Assembly (NCBI GenBank): GCA_035546295.1
Contig: DATKBT010000173.1
Span: 1-28,420, forward strand
Source of the DNA: DATKBT01 sp035546295
GTDB lineage: Bacteria; Acidobacteriota; Thermoanaerobaculia; Multivoradales; Multivoraceae
Direction: 5' to 3'
DNA: 28,420 nucleotides
The notes below the pieces were generated by a model. The model searched no databases and was not told where the DNA came from. It worked only from the letters and a program-made list of their open reading frames with translations. Below are positions 1 through 9,391 of this stretch, one piece after another. The translations under genes were made by a program, and so were the position numbers. Each line of letters opens with the position of its first letter. Position 1 is the stretch's first letter.

Positions 1-368
1 GCGATGCCGAGCGCCACGGTCAGCACGACGAGCAGGTGGAAGCCGGGGGCGCGACGGAGCTGCCGGAGAGCGCCGCGCGCGTCATGACCGATCTCGGCCA
101 GGGTCGAGATCCGCTCGAGCACTCCGTCCGTCGCGAAGCGCAGGCCGTCGGTGAGCCAGAAGGAGAACCCGCCGCGCTGGCCGCGGCGCAGCAGAACGGC
201 GCGCCGACGCTCGAGCAGGGTCTCGACGAGGTCCGCACCCAGCTCGCGCCGGAAGGAGGCCGGGTAGAGGCTCAGCATCGAGCGCAGGATCCGCTGCGCC
301 CGGTCCTCGGCAGGGTCGCGCGTCGGGGTCGGCGGGCGGCGATCGGAGGATCCGGAGGCCTCAGGCAC
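1..368 (-). CDS. ADOP-family MacB-like ABC permease, N-terminal part (cut by window edge)
   Basis: Partial gene: about 122 N-terminal residues are visible and the rest lies beyond position 1. The start is a GTG at 366-368 that overlaps the 3' end of padR by 8 bases, which suggests translational coupling. The protein has a soluble N-terminal segment with LYPASFRRELGADLVETL, then RQLRRAPGFHLLVVLTVALG, where the first membrane helix begins. This order (a cytoplasmic segment with a Y-P-x-x-FR-x-x-x-G-x-D/E motif, then a RxLxxxPGF motif leading into the first helix) is the hallmark of ADOP permeases, large MacB/FtsX-type proteins that are abundant in Acidobacteriota and usually sit beside a PadR repressor. 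The substrate cannot be told. The family call is from motif recognition; the truncation prevents any check of the periplasmic core domain. Confidence 0.75.
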   Translation of the reverse strand, partial: MPEASGSSDRRPPTPTRDPAEDRAQRILRSMLSLYPASFRRELGADLVETLLERRRAVLLRRGQRGGFSFWLTDGLRFATDGVLERISTLAEIGHDARGALRQLRRAPGFHLLVVLTVALGI

Positions 369-726
369 GGCTGGCCGCCTCGCCGCTCGTGCCGGACCCC
401 GTGCCGGCGGTCGCGATCTCGCGAACCCGCTCGCTGTCCGCGAGCTCGACGATCCGGCGCGCCTCCGCCTCGAGCACGCGCCGTCCGCGATCGGTGAGCC
501 GGTAGTAGCGGCGGCGCGCGTCGCTCTCGTCCTCGAACGGGCTGTCGGCCTCCTCGACCCAGCCGTCCTCGAGCAGCCGGCGCAGCTTGCGGTAGAGCAG
601 GCTGGCCGCCATCGGAGTGCCACGCTCCTCGATCTCCTTGAGGATCGCATAGCCGTGAAGCTCGCCGGCGGCCATCGCGGCGAGGATCTCGAAGACTTCG
701 GGCTTGAGGGGAGGAGGATTGCTCAT
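361..726 (-). CDS. PadR-family transcriptional repressor
   Basis: A 121-residue winged-helix protein, the usual length for a short PadR regulator. The N-terminus (PEVFEILAAMAAGELHGYAILKEI) holds the PadR signature with the HGYAI turn, followed by the wing region LYRKLRRLLEDGWVEE and RRRYYRLTDRGRRVLEAE, and a short C-terminal dimerisation helix. It overlaps the ADOP permease downstream, so the pair forms a regulator-transporter operon. PadR proteins of this arrangement normally repress their own operon and lose DNA binding with a small ligand; the ligand here is unknown. No convincing Shine-Dalgarno precedes the ATG at 724-726. A palindrome at 802-824 is the probable operator. Confidence 0.88.
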   Translation of the reverse strand: MSNPPPLKPEVFEILAAMAAGELHGYAILKEIEERGTPMAASLLYRKLRRLLEDGWVEEADSPFEDESDARRRYYRLTDRGRRVLEAEARRIVELADSERVREIATAGTGSGTSGEAASRA

Positions 727-763
727 GGAGTCGGCTGGCTCCGAGTCGAGCGTGGGCAGCGGT

Positions 764-804
764 GAGAAGAGCCTGTTAGTCGGGGGGAGAAGAGCCTGTC
801 AGTC
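764..804. repeat. Two 18-bp direct repeats in the padR leader
   Basis: GAGAAGAGCCTGTTAGTC at 764-781 and GAGAAGAGCCTGTCAGTC at 787-804 differ at one base and are 23 bases apart. The second copy runs into the palindrome at 802-824. They lie in the probable 5' leader of padR. This may be a local duplication or part of an extended regulator-binding region. Confidence 0.6.
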
Positions 805-824
805 TATAGACGATTTGTCTATAC
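802..824. promoter_or_regulatory. Probable PadR operator and promoter region
   Basis: Two overlapping symmetric elements are visible: the perfect 10-bp palindrome GTCTATAGAC at 802-811, and the inverted repeat TATAGAC-(5 nt)-GTCTATA at 805-823. The region is AT-rich against a GC-rich background, lies in the divergent gap between padR and the aldehyde oxidoreductase gene, and contains TATAGA-type -10-like hexamers. Its assignment to the neighbouring PadR protein is an inference from position and symmetry. Confidence 0.55.
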
Positions 825-929
825 GAGCTGGTCGACGAAGGGTTTCGAAGAGTCGGGGTCCCCGGGCGTCCATGCCTCGACGGACTTGGGGTGGCGTTGG
901 CTGTGCGGAGGGCCTGCAGCACCTGTCGC

Positions 930-949
930 TGGCGGTAGACTGACCGCCA
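930..949 (+). promoter_or_regulatory. Inverted repeat just upstream of the AOR gene
   Basis: TGGCGGT at 930-936 and ACCGCCA at 943-949 form a perfect 7-bp inverted repeat with a 6-nt loop. It ends 16 bases before the Shine-Dalgarno GGAGGA (966-971) of the AOR gene. It contains TAGACT (936-941), a possible -10 hexamer without a good -35. It could be an operator or a leader hairpin. Confidence 0.35.
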
Positions 950-977
950 TCGCACGAGAGACCTCGGAGGAGAGCCC

Positions 978-3029
<2,052 letters not shown>

Positions 3030-3178
3030 GGATTCGGACGCTCGGGCGTGCGAGCGACCGTTCGGCGGGAGGCCGCGTCCGCTCAGCCGAAACCGCCGGA
3101 GGGGGCGCTCGCGATCGCCGGGCCGAGAGGTCTGCCGCGAATGGACCCCGACCGTAGCGCGGTCGTGAGGTCGGCGGC

Positions 3179-3499
3179 GTGAGCGCGCTCGACACGCTGC
3201 GCCGGCTCTTCGGCGGCGGTCCGAGGATCCGCGTTCGGGTGCTGTTGCGCGGTCGCATCGGCGAGGGCTGGCAGGACGTCGAAGGAGTGCTCTCGCTGGC
3301 GCCCGGCGCGACGATCGCCGATCTCCTCGACGAGGCCGACCGCCGGTCGGTGCCGTTGCGCTCCGCGCTCGAGCAGAGCCCGCACCTGCGCGAGACGATG
3401 ATGCTCAACGGCGAGCGGTGCCGCGTCGACGAGAACCTCGACCGCGAGCTGCACGACGGCGACGAGGTCTACCTGCTCGCCCCGGTCGCGGGCGGCTGA
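3179..3499 (+). CDS. MoaD/ThiS-family ubiquitin-like sulfur carrier
   Basis: A 106-residue protein with a beta-grasp pattern and the C-terminal tail LLAPVAGG ending exactly in Gly-Gly, as needed for adenylation and thiocarboxylation by a MoeB-type enzyme. MoaD is the small subunit of molybdopterin synthase, which inserts sulfur into the pterin. The hydrophobic core (IRVRVLLRGRIG, GATIADLLDEA, DGDEVYLLAPV) fits the fold. The start is a GTG at 3179 preceded by GAGG at 3167-3170. It lies 149 bases after the AOR gene on the same strand, and pairing of AOR genes with a dedicated MoaD-like protein is common, so it probably serves that enzyme's cofactor. It is longer than typical MoaD (about 80 residues) because of an N-terminal extension with a basic helix. 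Confidence 0.82.
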   Translation: MSALDTLRRLFGGGPRIRVRVLLRGRIGEGWQDVEGVLSLAPGATIADLLDEADRRSVPLRSALEQSPHLRETMMLNGERCRVDENLDRELHDGDEVYLLAPVAGG

Positions 3500-3901
3500 C
3501 CGAGAGCGATCGGGGCGAGCTGGATTCGCCGCTCCGAGCCGGTTTCCCACCCGACCCGGTGACTGCCGCAGCCTCGCGAGTCCGCGAAGACTCGTCAGAT
3601 CAGGTCCCGGGCTCGGCTGCTAGATTGTTTACGGTAGGCTGTCGTGATCGCGTGGACGGAATGAGCGACGGCCGAGTAGGTCGTACGGGATGTCCACGGT
3701 GTGCCCGCAGGCGCGGGGACGACAGAGTGGCGGTGTGGAGGCTGCGAGCGGGCTGAAGGCGGGCCGCGCCGGCGGAACCGGCGCTGGTGGCGCGGACGCG
3801 GCGGAGGGGACCGGCCCCCCACAGATTCAGCCGCGTGCTACGACGACTCGAGCGTTCCGCAGGCGCCGAATCGCAGGTAATCTCCGAAGGGCCAGGCGCT
3901 C
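3500..3901. other. Intergenic stretch between convergent genes, no gene recognised
   Basis: Open frames here are short, arginine-rich and lack a Shine-Dalgarno, so I see no gene. A small CCCGC/GCGGG stem is at 3704-3717. A longer inverted repeat near the right end (3880-3915) is listed separately. Confidence 0.6.
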
Positions 3902-3915
3902 CTACGTTCGGAGAT
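3880..3915 (-). terminator. Candidate stem-loop at the 3' end of the regulator gene
   Basis: ATCTCCGAA (3880-3888) and TTCGGAGAT (3907-3915) are perfectly complementary over 9 bases with an 18-nt loop, and straddle the stop codon at 3902-3904. There is no U-tract, so a classical intrinsic terminator is not shown; it could act as an mRNA 3'-end stabiliser. Confidence 0.3.
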
Positions 3916-6802
3916 CCAGTACGGCGCGCGCCCGCTGCAGGTCAGGGCAGTCGAGGCCCTCCCGGAACGACGAATAGACGCGCTCGAGCGCGTCACGAAA
4001 CTCCCCGCACTCGGAGCCGCAGCCCTCCGCGAGCGCCGTAGCGGCCCGCAGCTCGAACAGGCGCGCCCCCTGCGCCCGCGCGACGTCGAGCGCCTGCCTC
4101 AGCGCGCGCTCTGCGGCGGCCCGGTCGCCGCCGTCGAGCGCGATCAGGCCGCGAAGCCGGAGGAGCTCGGAGTGGAAGACGCGCTCGCCGGAGCGCGCCA
4201 CGAACGCCTCGCCCGATTCGACGGCCGCCAGCGCCTCGGTCAGTCTGCCCTGGCGCCGAAGAACGCCAGCCAGCCCCACCTGGCGAAGCGACGAGTAGAT
4301 GTCGTTGCCAAGCTCTCGCAAACGCTTCTTCGCATCGGTCATCCGTGCCAGACCGGCGTCCTCGTCGCCCTGTTCGGCCTGTGCCCAGCCGAGGAAGAAG
4401 CTGCCGAACGCGGCCTGCCCCTCGAATCCGTGCTCCTCCGACAGCGCCACGAGCTCGTGCGCCCGCATCCGCACCGTCGCAGGATCGTTCAACGTGAACG
4501 GAACCATGCAGGCGAATGCGAGCAGCAGGGCCTCGGTGAACGGGTGCGACTGCCCATAGGTGAAGGCGACGTCGAGCCGTTGCTGGGCGCGCTCCGGCCA
4601 CCCTTCGACGGCGTCCGTGTAGGCGATGTACGCCGCGACGATTGCCGGCGCGTCCATACCGGTCATCAGGACGAGCCGGTCATGATGAGTTGACCGGTCG
4701 CGCAGATACAGTTCCAGGCAGGTCGTCAGGCGGCTGCGTGCCTCACGGAGCCGGCCCATGAGAAAGTAGTTCGCTCCAAGGTCGCCGTGCGGGCGGAGCC
4801 GCACGGTCGGATCGTCGAACGCCTCGACGAGCCGGCCGAGCCGCTCCGCAAGCCGGCAGGCCTCGTCGAATTCGGCCCGCACGGAATGAAAGACCATGAG
4901 TCCCTGCAGCGGAATCGCCAGCTCGCCGGCATCGTCGAAACGTTCGCAGAGCGTCTTGGCTCGTGCGAAATTGTCGCCGACCGCGCTGGCGGACATTCCC
5001 TGAAGCGCCATCAGTGACGGCCCCATCGCCATCCGCAGCTCGAGCTCACGCCGGTCGCGCTCGTCCGGGTCTTCGAGCTGAGGCAGAAGCCGCAGGCCGC
5101 ATTCGACGAGCGCCACCACCTCGTGATTCGCGAACACCCCGGCCGCCTGCCGGGCGGCCATCAGAAAGTAATCGCCCGCACGTCTCGCATCGCCTCCCGC
5201 CTCGAACAGCCGCGCGAGCGAGGACGCGATGCCGGTCGCCCGTCCCGTGTGACGGTTCAACAGGGCGCCAGCGACGGCGATGCTGTCCCTGGCGCGTCGC
5301 GTCGGCGTTAGCTGCGCATAGAGCACGTTCTGGTAGAGCACATGGACGAAGCGATAGGCCTGGGTCGGCGCCCCGTCGGGCAACCTGCGCTCGCCGGTCG
5401 GCGTCACGAGATGGTGGATACGAGCCAGCTCGTCGAGCCGGGCCTCTGCGTCCAACGCGTCCATCCCGGATGCATCAGCGGCGATCGTGGAGTCGAAGTC
5501 GTACCCCTGCACCGCCGCGGCCTGCAGCAGCCGCGTCGTCGTGCCCTCGAGCAGACTGAGCTTGCGCTCGATCACGCTCCGGATCGACTGCGGCAGCTCG
5601 TGCGCCAGATCCGGTAATGAGCCCCTGAGCGTCCATCCGGCGCCTGACCGCACGATGGAGCCCTTCGTTCGAAGGTACTGAGCTGAATCGACAATGAAAA
5701 GCGGACTGCCCTCCGACCTCCCGTGCAGCAGGTCGCCGAGCGCCGGCGGAAAGTCGTGCCCGGGAAACTCGAGATCGAGATAGTGGCTGACATCGCCCCG
5801 CCCGAGAAACGGGAGCGGCATCTCGCGACAGAGGCCACGGCCCTCGAGGTCCAGGCGAACGGCCGTGAACGGGTGCCCGGCCATCAGCAGCTCTGTCTGT
5901 CGGTAGGTGGTGAGGAGGAGCAGTGTCAGCCCGTCGAGCCGGCCACCGACGTACGCGATGAGATCGACCGTCGAGGCGTCGGCCCAGTGGAGGTCCTCGA
6001 ACCAGATCAGCACCGGCCGCAGTGCCGAGAGCCCAGACAGAAATGCGACGAGCTCCCGCTTCATCTGCTCCTGCGAGAGGGAGGCCAGCCGCAGGGGGTG
6101 AGCCTCACCGGCAGGCGCAGGCGATCGGACGACCTGCACATACCACGAGGGCGCCGCCGAGCGCATCAGGCGGTCGACGTCGCCGGCGAGGTCGTCCTCG
6201 AGAAGGCTCTCGAACGCCTCCAGCCACGGCAGATACGCTTCGGTGCCAGCCAGCCGCTCCGAACACCGTCCCCGGCCGATGAACGGCTTTGGATCCGCCT
6301 TCGATCGCAGCGCCGCGACGAAGACGTCGCCCAACGTCGTCTTGCCAATCCCCGGCTCGCCCGCCACGCATATAACCTGGCCCCGGTGCTGGGAAGCCAC
6401 GCGACGGTAGTCCTCCTCGAGACGTCTCAAGATGTCGTCTCGTCCGATCATCCGGCCCCGAGGGCGCGGGGCCGCTTGGTGTCCGCCGCGTGAGACGCCC
6501 GGAATGAAGCGGTAGCCGCGACGAGGCAGCGTCTCCACGAAGCGGGGCCTCCCGGCGCGGTCGCCGAGCGCGCGACGGATCTGACTGATGGAGGTGTTGA
6601 TGCCGTGCTCGACGTCGACGTGAATGCCGTCAGGCCACAGCTCCCGCTCGATGGCATCGCGCGGGACGACCTCGCCCGCGCGCGTCGCGAGCAGGATCAG
6701 CAGCTTCAGTGGCTGCGGGCCGAGGGGAACGACGCGCCCCCGGCGTCGCAGCTCGCCCGCCGCCACGTCGAGCTCGAACGCACCAAAGTACAGCGTCTGC
6801 AC
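3902..6802 (-). CDS. CadC-type winged-helix / AAA ATPase / TPR transcriptional regulator
   Basis: A one-component regulator of about 966 residues. Residues 1-103 form an OmpR/CadC-type winged helix (FGAFELDVAAGELRRRG, then PRFVETLPRRGYRFIPGV). Residues 118-400 form an AAA/STAND-like ATPase with Walker A GEPGIGKTT (148-156) and Walker B VLIWFEDLHWAD (264-275). The remaining 550 residues are helical, TPR-like repeats that probably sense a ligand or partner protein. Such proteins bind DNA after ATP-dependent conformational change. I chose the GTG at 6802 because GAGGG lies just upstream (6807-6811) and the winged helix begins at once; ATG at 6838 and 6910 are in-frame alternatives that would add unconserved residues. 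It is divergent from the exported hydrolase gene and may control it. No membrane segment is seen. Confidence 0.82.
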   Translation of the reverse strand: MQTLYFGAFELDVAAGELRRRGRVVPLGPQPLKLLILLATRAGEVVPRDAIERELWPDGIHVDVEHGINTSISQIRRALGDRAGRPRFVETLPRRGYRFIPGVSRGGHQAAPRPRGRMIGRDDILRRLEEDYRRVASQHRGQVICVAGEPGIGKTTLGDVFVAALRSKADPKPFIGRGRCSERLAGTEAYLPWLEAFESLLEDDLAGDVDRLMRSAAPSWYVQVVRSPAPAGEAHPLRLASLSQEQMKRELVAFLSGLSALRPVLIWFEDLHWADASTVDLIAYVGGRLDGLTLLLLTTYRQTELLMAGHPFTAVRLDLEGRGLCREMPLPFLGRGDVSHYLDLEFPGHDFPPALGDLLHGRSEGSPLFIVDSAQYLRTKGSIVRSGAGWTLRGSLPDLAHELPQSIRSVIERKLSLLEGTTTRLLQAAAVQGYDFDSTIAADASGMDALDAEARLDELARIHHLVTPTGERRLPDGAPTQAYRFVHVLYQNVLYAQLTPTRRARDSIAVAGALLNRHTGRATGIASSLARLFEAGGDARRAGDYFLMAARQAAGVFANHEVVALVECGLRLLPQLEDPDERDRRELELRMAMGPSLMALQGMSASAVGDNFARAKTLCERFDDAGELAIPLQGLMVFHSVRAEFDEACRLAERLGRLVEAFDDPTVRLRPHGDLGANYFLMGRLREARSRLTTCLELYLRDRSTHHDRLVLMTGMDAPAIVAAYIAYTDAVEGWPERAQQRLDVAFTYGQSHPFTEALLLAFACMVPFTLNDPATVRMRAHELVALSEEHGFEGQAAFGSFFLGWAQAEQGDEDAGLARMTDAKKRLRELGNDIYSSLRQVGLAGVLRRQGRLTEALAAVESGEAFVARSGERVFHSELLRLRGLIALDGGDRAAAERALRQALDVARAQGARLFELRAATALAEGCGSECGEFRDALERVYSSFREGLDCPDLQRARAVLDLRT

Positions 6803-6845
6803 GTAACCCTCAACAAGAGCAGAGTTTAGCAGGCACATGAATGCC

Positions 6846-6862
6846 GAGGTTTTTTTTACCTC
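6846..6862. promoter_or_regulatory. Small inverted repeat around a T-tract in the divergent promoter region
   Basis: GAGGT (6846-6850) and ACCTC (6858-6862) flank seven further T residues. The homopolymer is exceptional in this GC-rich DNA and lies between the divergent regulator and hydrolase genes. It may be an operator or a weak transcription stop, or simply curved promoter DNA. Confidence 0.3.
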
Positions 6863-6966
6863 CCGCGCATTGTTCGGTGGGCCCGGGGCCGTGCAAACTG
6901 CGACGAACACAGGGAGGACCCATGAGACGAGCGCAACTGATGGTCGCGAAGCCCTTGCACATCTCT

Positions 6967-7007
6967 GGTTTCCTCCTGACTCGAAACGTCCGCCCTCAGG
7001 AGGAACC
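6967..7007 (+). promoter_or_regulatory. SD-sequestering hairpin in the leader of the hydrolase gene
   Basis: TTCCTCCTGA (6970-6979) is perfectly complementary to TCAGGAGGAA (6996-7005). With one bulged T at 6969 the stem extends by GG/CC (6967-6968 with 7006-7007), for 12 base pairs and a 16-nt loop. The right arm contains the Shine-Dalgarno AGGAGG (6998-7003), spaced 8 bases from the ATG at 7012. In mRNA this would hide the ribosome-binding site unless opened. A second start with its own SD (GGGAGG 6912-6917, ATG 6922) lies upstream in the same frame, so translation from it could melt the stem. Confidence 0.6.
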
Positions 7008-7011
7008 CGCC

Positions 7012-8343
7012 ATGTGGCAAGGAGTCTTCATGCTCCGGCTGTTCTCCGTGCTGGCCTGGATGCTCGTTGTGCTGGCGACCGCCACGCCGGCTCGTGCCGC
7101 CACTTTCGTCGACACGGCGAGGGCGCCATTCGGCACGTTTGGCGGCATCGACTACATCCGATACACAGGACGCTTCGTCGGTACGACCGCTCTCGGCGTC
7201 TATCGCATGCCGTTCGAGATCGTGGCCCCCGTCGATCCGTGGCTCGGCAACGGGACGGTTCTCATCGAGCCGCCCCACTTCGCGTTCGGGCCCGCGGGGC
7301 GCGATGGTGTTCTGGGCCGTGCCTTCCTCTTCAGCCAGGGGTACAGCTACGCGTCGGTCGGGTACGGCACCTTCGGCCTCAACATCCTCGATCCAACCGC
7401 GCCCGACCTCGTGCTGGCCGGGGAACCTGTGGGGCAGCTTGGCCCCGTGCCGGTGAGCGACTACGCGATCCTCGTGCAGTTCGTCCACGCACTAGAGATC
7501 GAGCCGTTCGCTGTGGATTCCCTGGGCACGATCGAGCGGAAGTACGGTTACGGTGTCTCACAATCCGCCCAGACGTGGCTGGTGATCCTGCATCAGGCAA
7601 GCGGGCAAGGCCTCCTCGACTTCACACTGCTCGACCGCGCGGTCTGGAGGCCGGCCTTCGCGCCACCTGACGTGTTGGCGCTCTTGCCGGAAGAGTTCGT
7701 CCCGCTGTCGGGCATCGGCAGGGTGATCTTCGTCGAGTCCGAAGCAGACCTGCTCATCTCCGGCGCCCGGCAGTTCCGAAGGACGGTCGTCGGACCCGCG
7801 GCCGATCCCGAGAACTACGCCGTGTACGAGATCGCTGGCGCTCCCCACTTTCCCCTTCCCCCGCCGTTCAACCCCCTCGCCTTCAGCGGCGTGGTCCGCG
7901 CGATGCTTCTCAATGGCGACCGATGGGTCCGCACTGGCGCGGCGCCGCCGCCCAGCCTGCTGCTCGCCGATGCCCCGGAGGGCGCTATCGATCCGGTCTA
8001 CGGGATCGAGACCGGTATCGCCCGGGATGGCGATGGCAACGCCCTGGGCGGCGTTCGGTTCCCGGATGTGGAAGTTGGACGGGCGTTCTTCGTCGCCAGT
8101 CTGCCGGATTTCGAGATCGTTCCGGGGTTCCCTGGCCTGGTCGGAGCCTGGTTCGATCTGCAGTGCGTTCCGCTGGCCGACGGGTCGGTGCGGTTCCCGA
8201 GCCACGGCAACTACGTGAGCCGCGTCGTCCGGCAGGCCAACTCGCTTCGAAAGAGCGGCTATCTGCTGAAGGCCGACGCGGACGCACTCAAGGCACAGGC
8301 AGCCGAGTCCGAGGTGGGTCTTCCAAAAGGGTGCGGCCCGTAG
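7012..8343 (+). CDS. Exported alpha/beta-hydrolase domain protein
   Basis: A 443-residue protein with a Sec signal peptide (MWQGVFMLRLFSVLAWMLVV, then LATATPARAA; cleavage near residue 30). The mature part resembles the secreted alpha/beta-hydrolase domain family typified by Abhydrolase_10: a beta-rich N-terminus (IDYIRYTGRFVGTTALGVYR), FLFSQGYSYASVGYG, the nucleophile elbow GVSQS with Ser183, and a late histidine in YEIAGAPHFP as the likely catalytic base. The expected reaction is ester or amide hydrolysis in the periplasm; the substrate is unknown. The start at 7012 is set by AGGAGG eight bases upstream and by the signal peptide. An in-frame ATG at 6922, also with a good SD, would add 30 residues in front of the signal peptide. 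Confidence 0.72.
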   Translation: MWQGVFMLRLFSVLAWMLVVLATATPARAATFVDTARAPFGTFGGIDYIRYTGRFVGTTALGVYRMPFEIVAPVDPWLGNGTVLIEPPHFAFGPAGRDGVLGRAFLFSQGYSYASVGYGTFGLNILDPTAPDLVLAGEPVGQLGPVPVSDYAILVQFVHALEIEPFAVDSLGTIERKYGYGVSQSAQTWLVILHQASGQGLLDFTLLDRAVWRPAFAPPDVLALLPEEFVPLSGIGRVIFVESEADLLISGARQFRRTVVGPAADPENYAVYEIAGAPHFPLPPPFNPLAFSGVVRAMLLNGDRWVRTGAAPPPSLLLADAPEGAIDPVYGIETGIARDGDGNALGGVRFPDVEVGRAFFVASLPDFEIVPGFPGLVGAWFDLQCVPLADGSVRFPSHGNYVSRVVRQANSLRKSGYLLKADADALKAQAAESEVGLPKGCGP

Positions 8344-8374
8344 GGGCGCGGGCTGCACACACACGGAGAACACC

Positions 8375-8419
8375 ATGAGACGAACGCATGCAATCGTCAC
8401 CTTGCCAATTGCGATCTAG
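8375..8419 (+). pseudogene. 14-codon ORF resembling the hydrolase leader start; probable gene remnant
   Basis: An ATG at 8375 with GGAGA at 8365-8369 starts the peptide MRRTHAIVTLPIAI and stops at 8417. The run CATGAGACGA-x-CGCA is shared with the upstream start at 6922, and both have a purine-rich SD. It begins like a signal peptide (two Arg, then hydrophobic) but is cut at once by a stop. It may be the remnant of a second exported gene or of a tandem duplication; a functional leader peptide is less likely. Confidence 0.35.
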
Positions 8420-8673
8420 CTGCGCAGCGTCCCGTTGCGCGTTGCGCTCTTCGCGAGGACCTGCGGATCCATCGGAGCGTCAGCCACGGCCAGAGCGCGG
8501 CGCTCCTCGGCCGGATCAGGAGCCGGAACCCGAGCGGCGCCCCTGGGCCGCCGGATCGACCACATCGACCCCCCGGATCACGAACGCGCCGGCGAAGAGG
8601 ACGCCGGCTTGCGGCGTAGGTCTCGACGGCGAGGACGAGGAGGGCGGCGAGGGCGGTCACGGGTCGCGCCGGC

Positions 8674-8694
8674 GGATCCCCACTGTGGGGGTCC
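8674..8694 (-). terminator. Candidate terminator stem-loop after the ABC operon
   Basis: GGATCCCCA (8674-8682) pairs with TGGGGGTCC (8686-8694) over 9 bases, one a G-U wobble in RNA, with a 3-nt loop. It lies about 50 bases beyond the stop of the last gene of the minus-strand operon. No U-tract follows, so termination is only a possibility. Confidence 0.4.
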
Positions 8695-8745
8695 GTCTCG
8701 CGGGGCCTCACGCCGGGCCACGGAGCGCCGCGGTCGGCGGTGACG

Positions 8746-9330
8746 TCAGGGCTCGGGATAACGGACGAAGTAGCCGTCCACCCAGACGATGTCCCGGCTC
8801 GCCTGATCGCGCGGGTAGGCGCCGAGATCGTAGCTGGCGCCGTCGAAGAGGCCGTCCGCGCCACCGCTGCGGATGGCGATCAGGGGACGGCCAACGAGCG
8901 CGGCGGCGTCGGGGTGGAGGCGGACCTCGTATGCATTGCCCCAGCCGTCCTGCTCGGGGATCTCGGGCAGGTAGGTGGGCACCAGGAGCGCCTCCAGCTC
9001 TTCACGTCCCACCACCGGGATCGAGACGAGCTCGATCGGCGCGTTGGGGTCGGCCTCTTCCTCGTCCGCCTCCTCCTCACGTGGGGCCGATCCGGCGGTG
9101 TCGGACGCGGTGGAGCTCTCGGTTGCCTGGTCGGTGAGCCAGGCCATGAGGCCGGTGCCGAGGGTGCGCAGGTCCTGCATCGTGGCCTTCTGGGCGCCCG
9201 TGTCGTCGGCGGGGAGCGCCGAGGCGCACGTCAGGAGGACGGACAGGAACAGGACGGCGCATCTCCAGTCGATCGGACGGTGACCAACGGATGCGGACAG
9301 GCGGCTCGGGGCATTGGTGCATCGTTGCAT
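8746..9330 (-). CDS. Small exported GspG/pseudopilin-like protein
   Basis: A 194-residue protein with a long basic N-terminus and a hydrophobic segment (CAVLFLSVLLTCASALPA), consistent with a signal peptide. A low-complexity acidic linker (EEEADEEEADPNAP) follows. The C-terminal part DGWGNAYEVRLH, LIAIRSGGADGLFDG and LGAYPRDQ resembles the C-terminal subdomain of type II secretion major pseudopilins (GspG: PWGNPY...SxGADGxxGG). The canonical prepilin cleavage motif (G-F-T-L-x-E) is absent, so it is not an ordinary pseudopilin. The ATG at 9330 has AGGAG eight bases upstream. It is the last gene of the GntR-ABC unit, 61 bases after the permease, and may act with the transporter outside the membrane. 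Function unknown. Confidence 0.72.
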   Translation of the reverse strand: MQRCTNAPSRLSASVGHRPIDWRCAVLFLSVLLTCASALPADDTGAQKATMQDLRTLGTGLMAWLTDQATESSTASDTAGSAPREEEADEEEADPNAPIELVSIPVVGREELEALLVPTYLPEIPEQDGWGNAYEVRLHPDAAALVGRPLIAIRSGGADGLFDGASYDLGAYPRDQASRDIVWVDGYFVRYPEP

Positions 9331-9391
9331 CGGGTGGATCTCCTTCCCATGGGATCGAGGCCGTCGGTGTGCGGCGGGCTCCTCGATGGAC

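Larger units (their letters stand above)
8344..8745. other. Intergenic stretch with a truncated leader copy and a stem-loop
   Basis: No full gene is recognised. It begins with a 14-codon ORF at 8375-8419 and ends with the stem-loop at 8674-8694, both listed separately. On the minus strand around 8560-8700 there is a hydrophobic stretch (TALAALLVLAVE) in a frame without a start signal; it could be decayed coding sequence, but no family is recognisable. Confidence 0.5.

Noticed and set aside
3595..3822. Small minus-strand frame in the gap after the MoaD-like gene
   Set aside because: Proline- and arginine-rich, no ribosome-binding site, no family resemblance.
8397..8864. 155-residue minus-strand frame with a hydrophobic stretch after the GspG-like gene
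   Set aside because: It overlaps the end of the GspG-like gene, has no start signal, and the hydrophobic stretch is short; kept only as a comment on the intergenic region.
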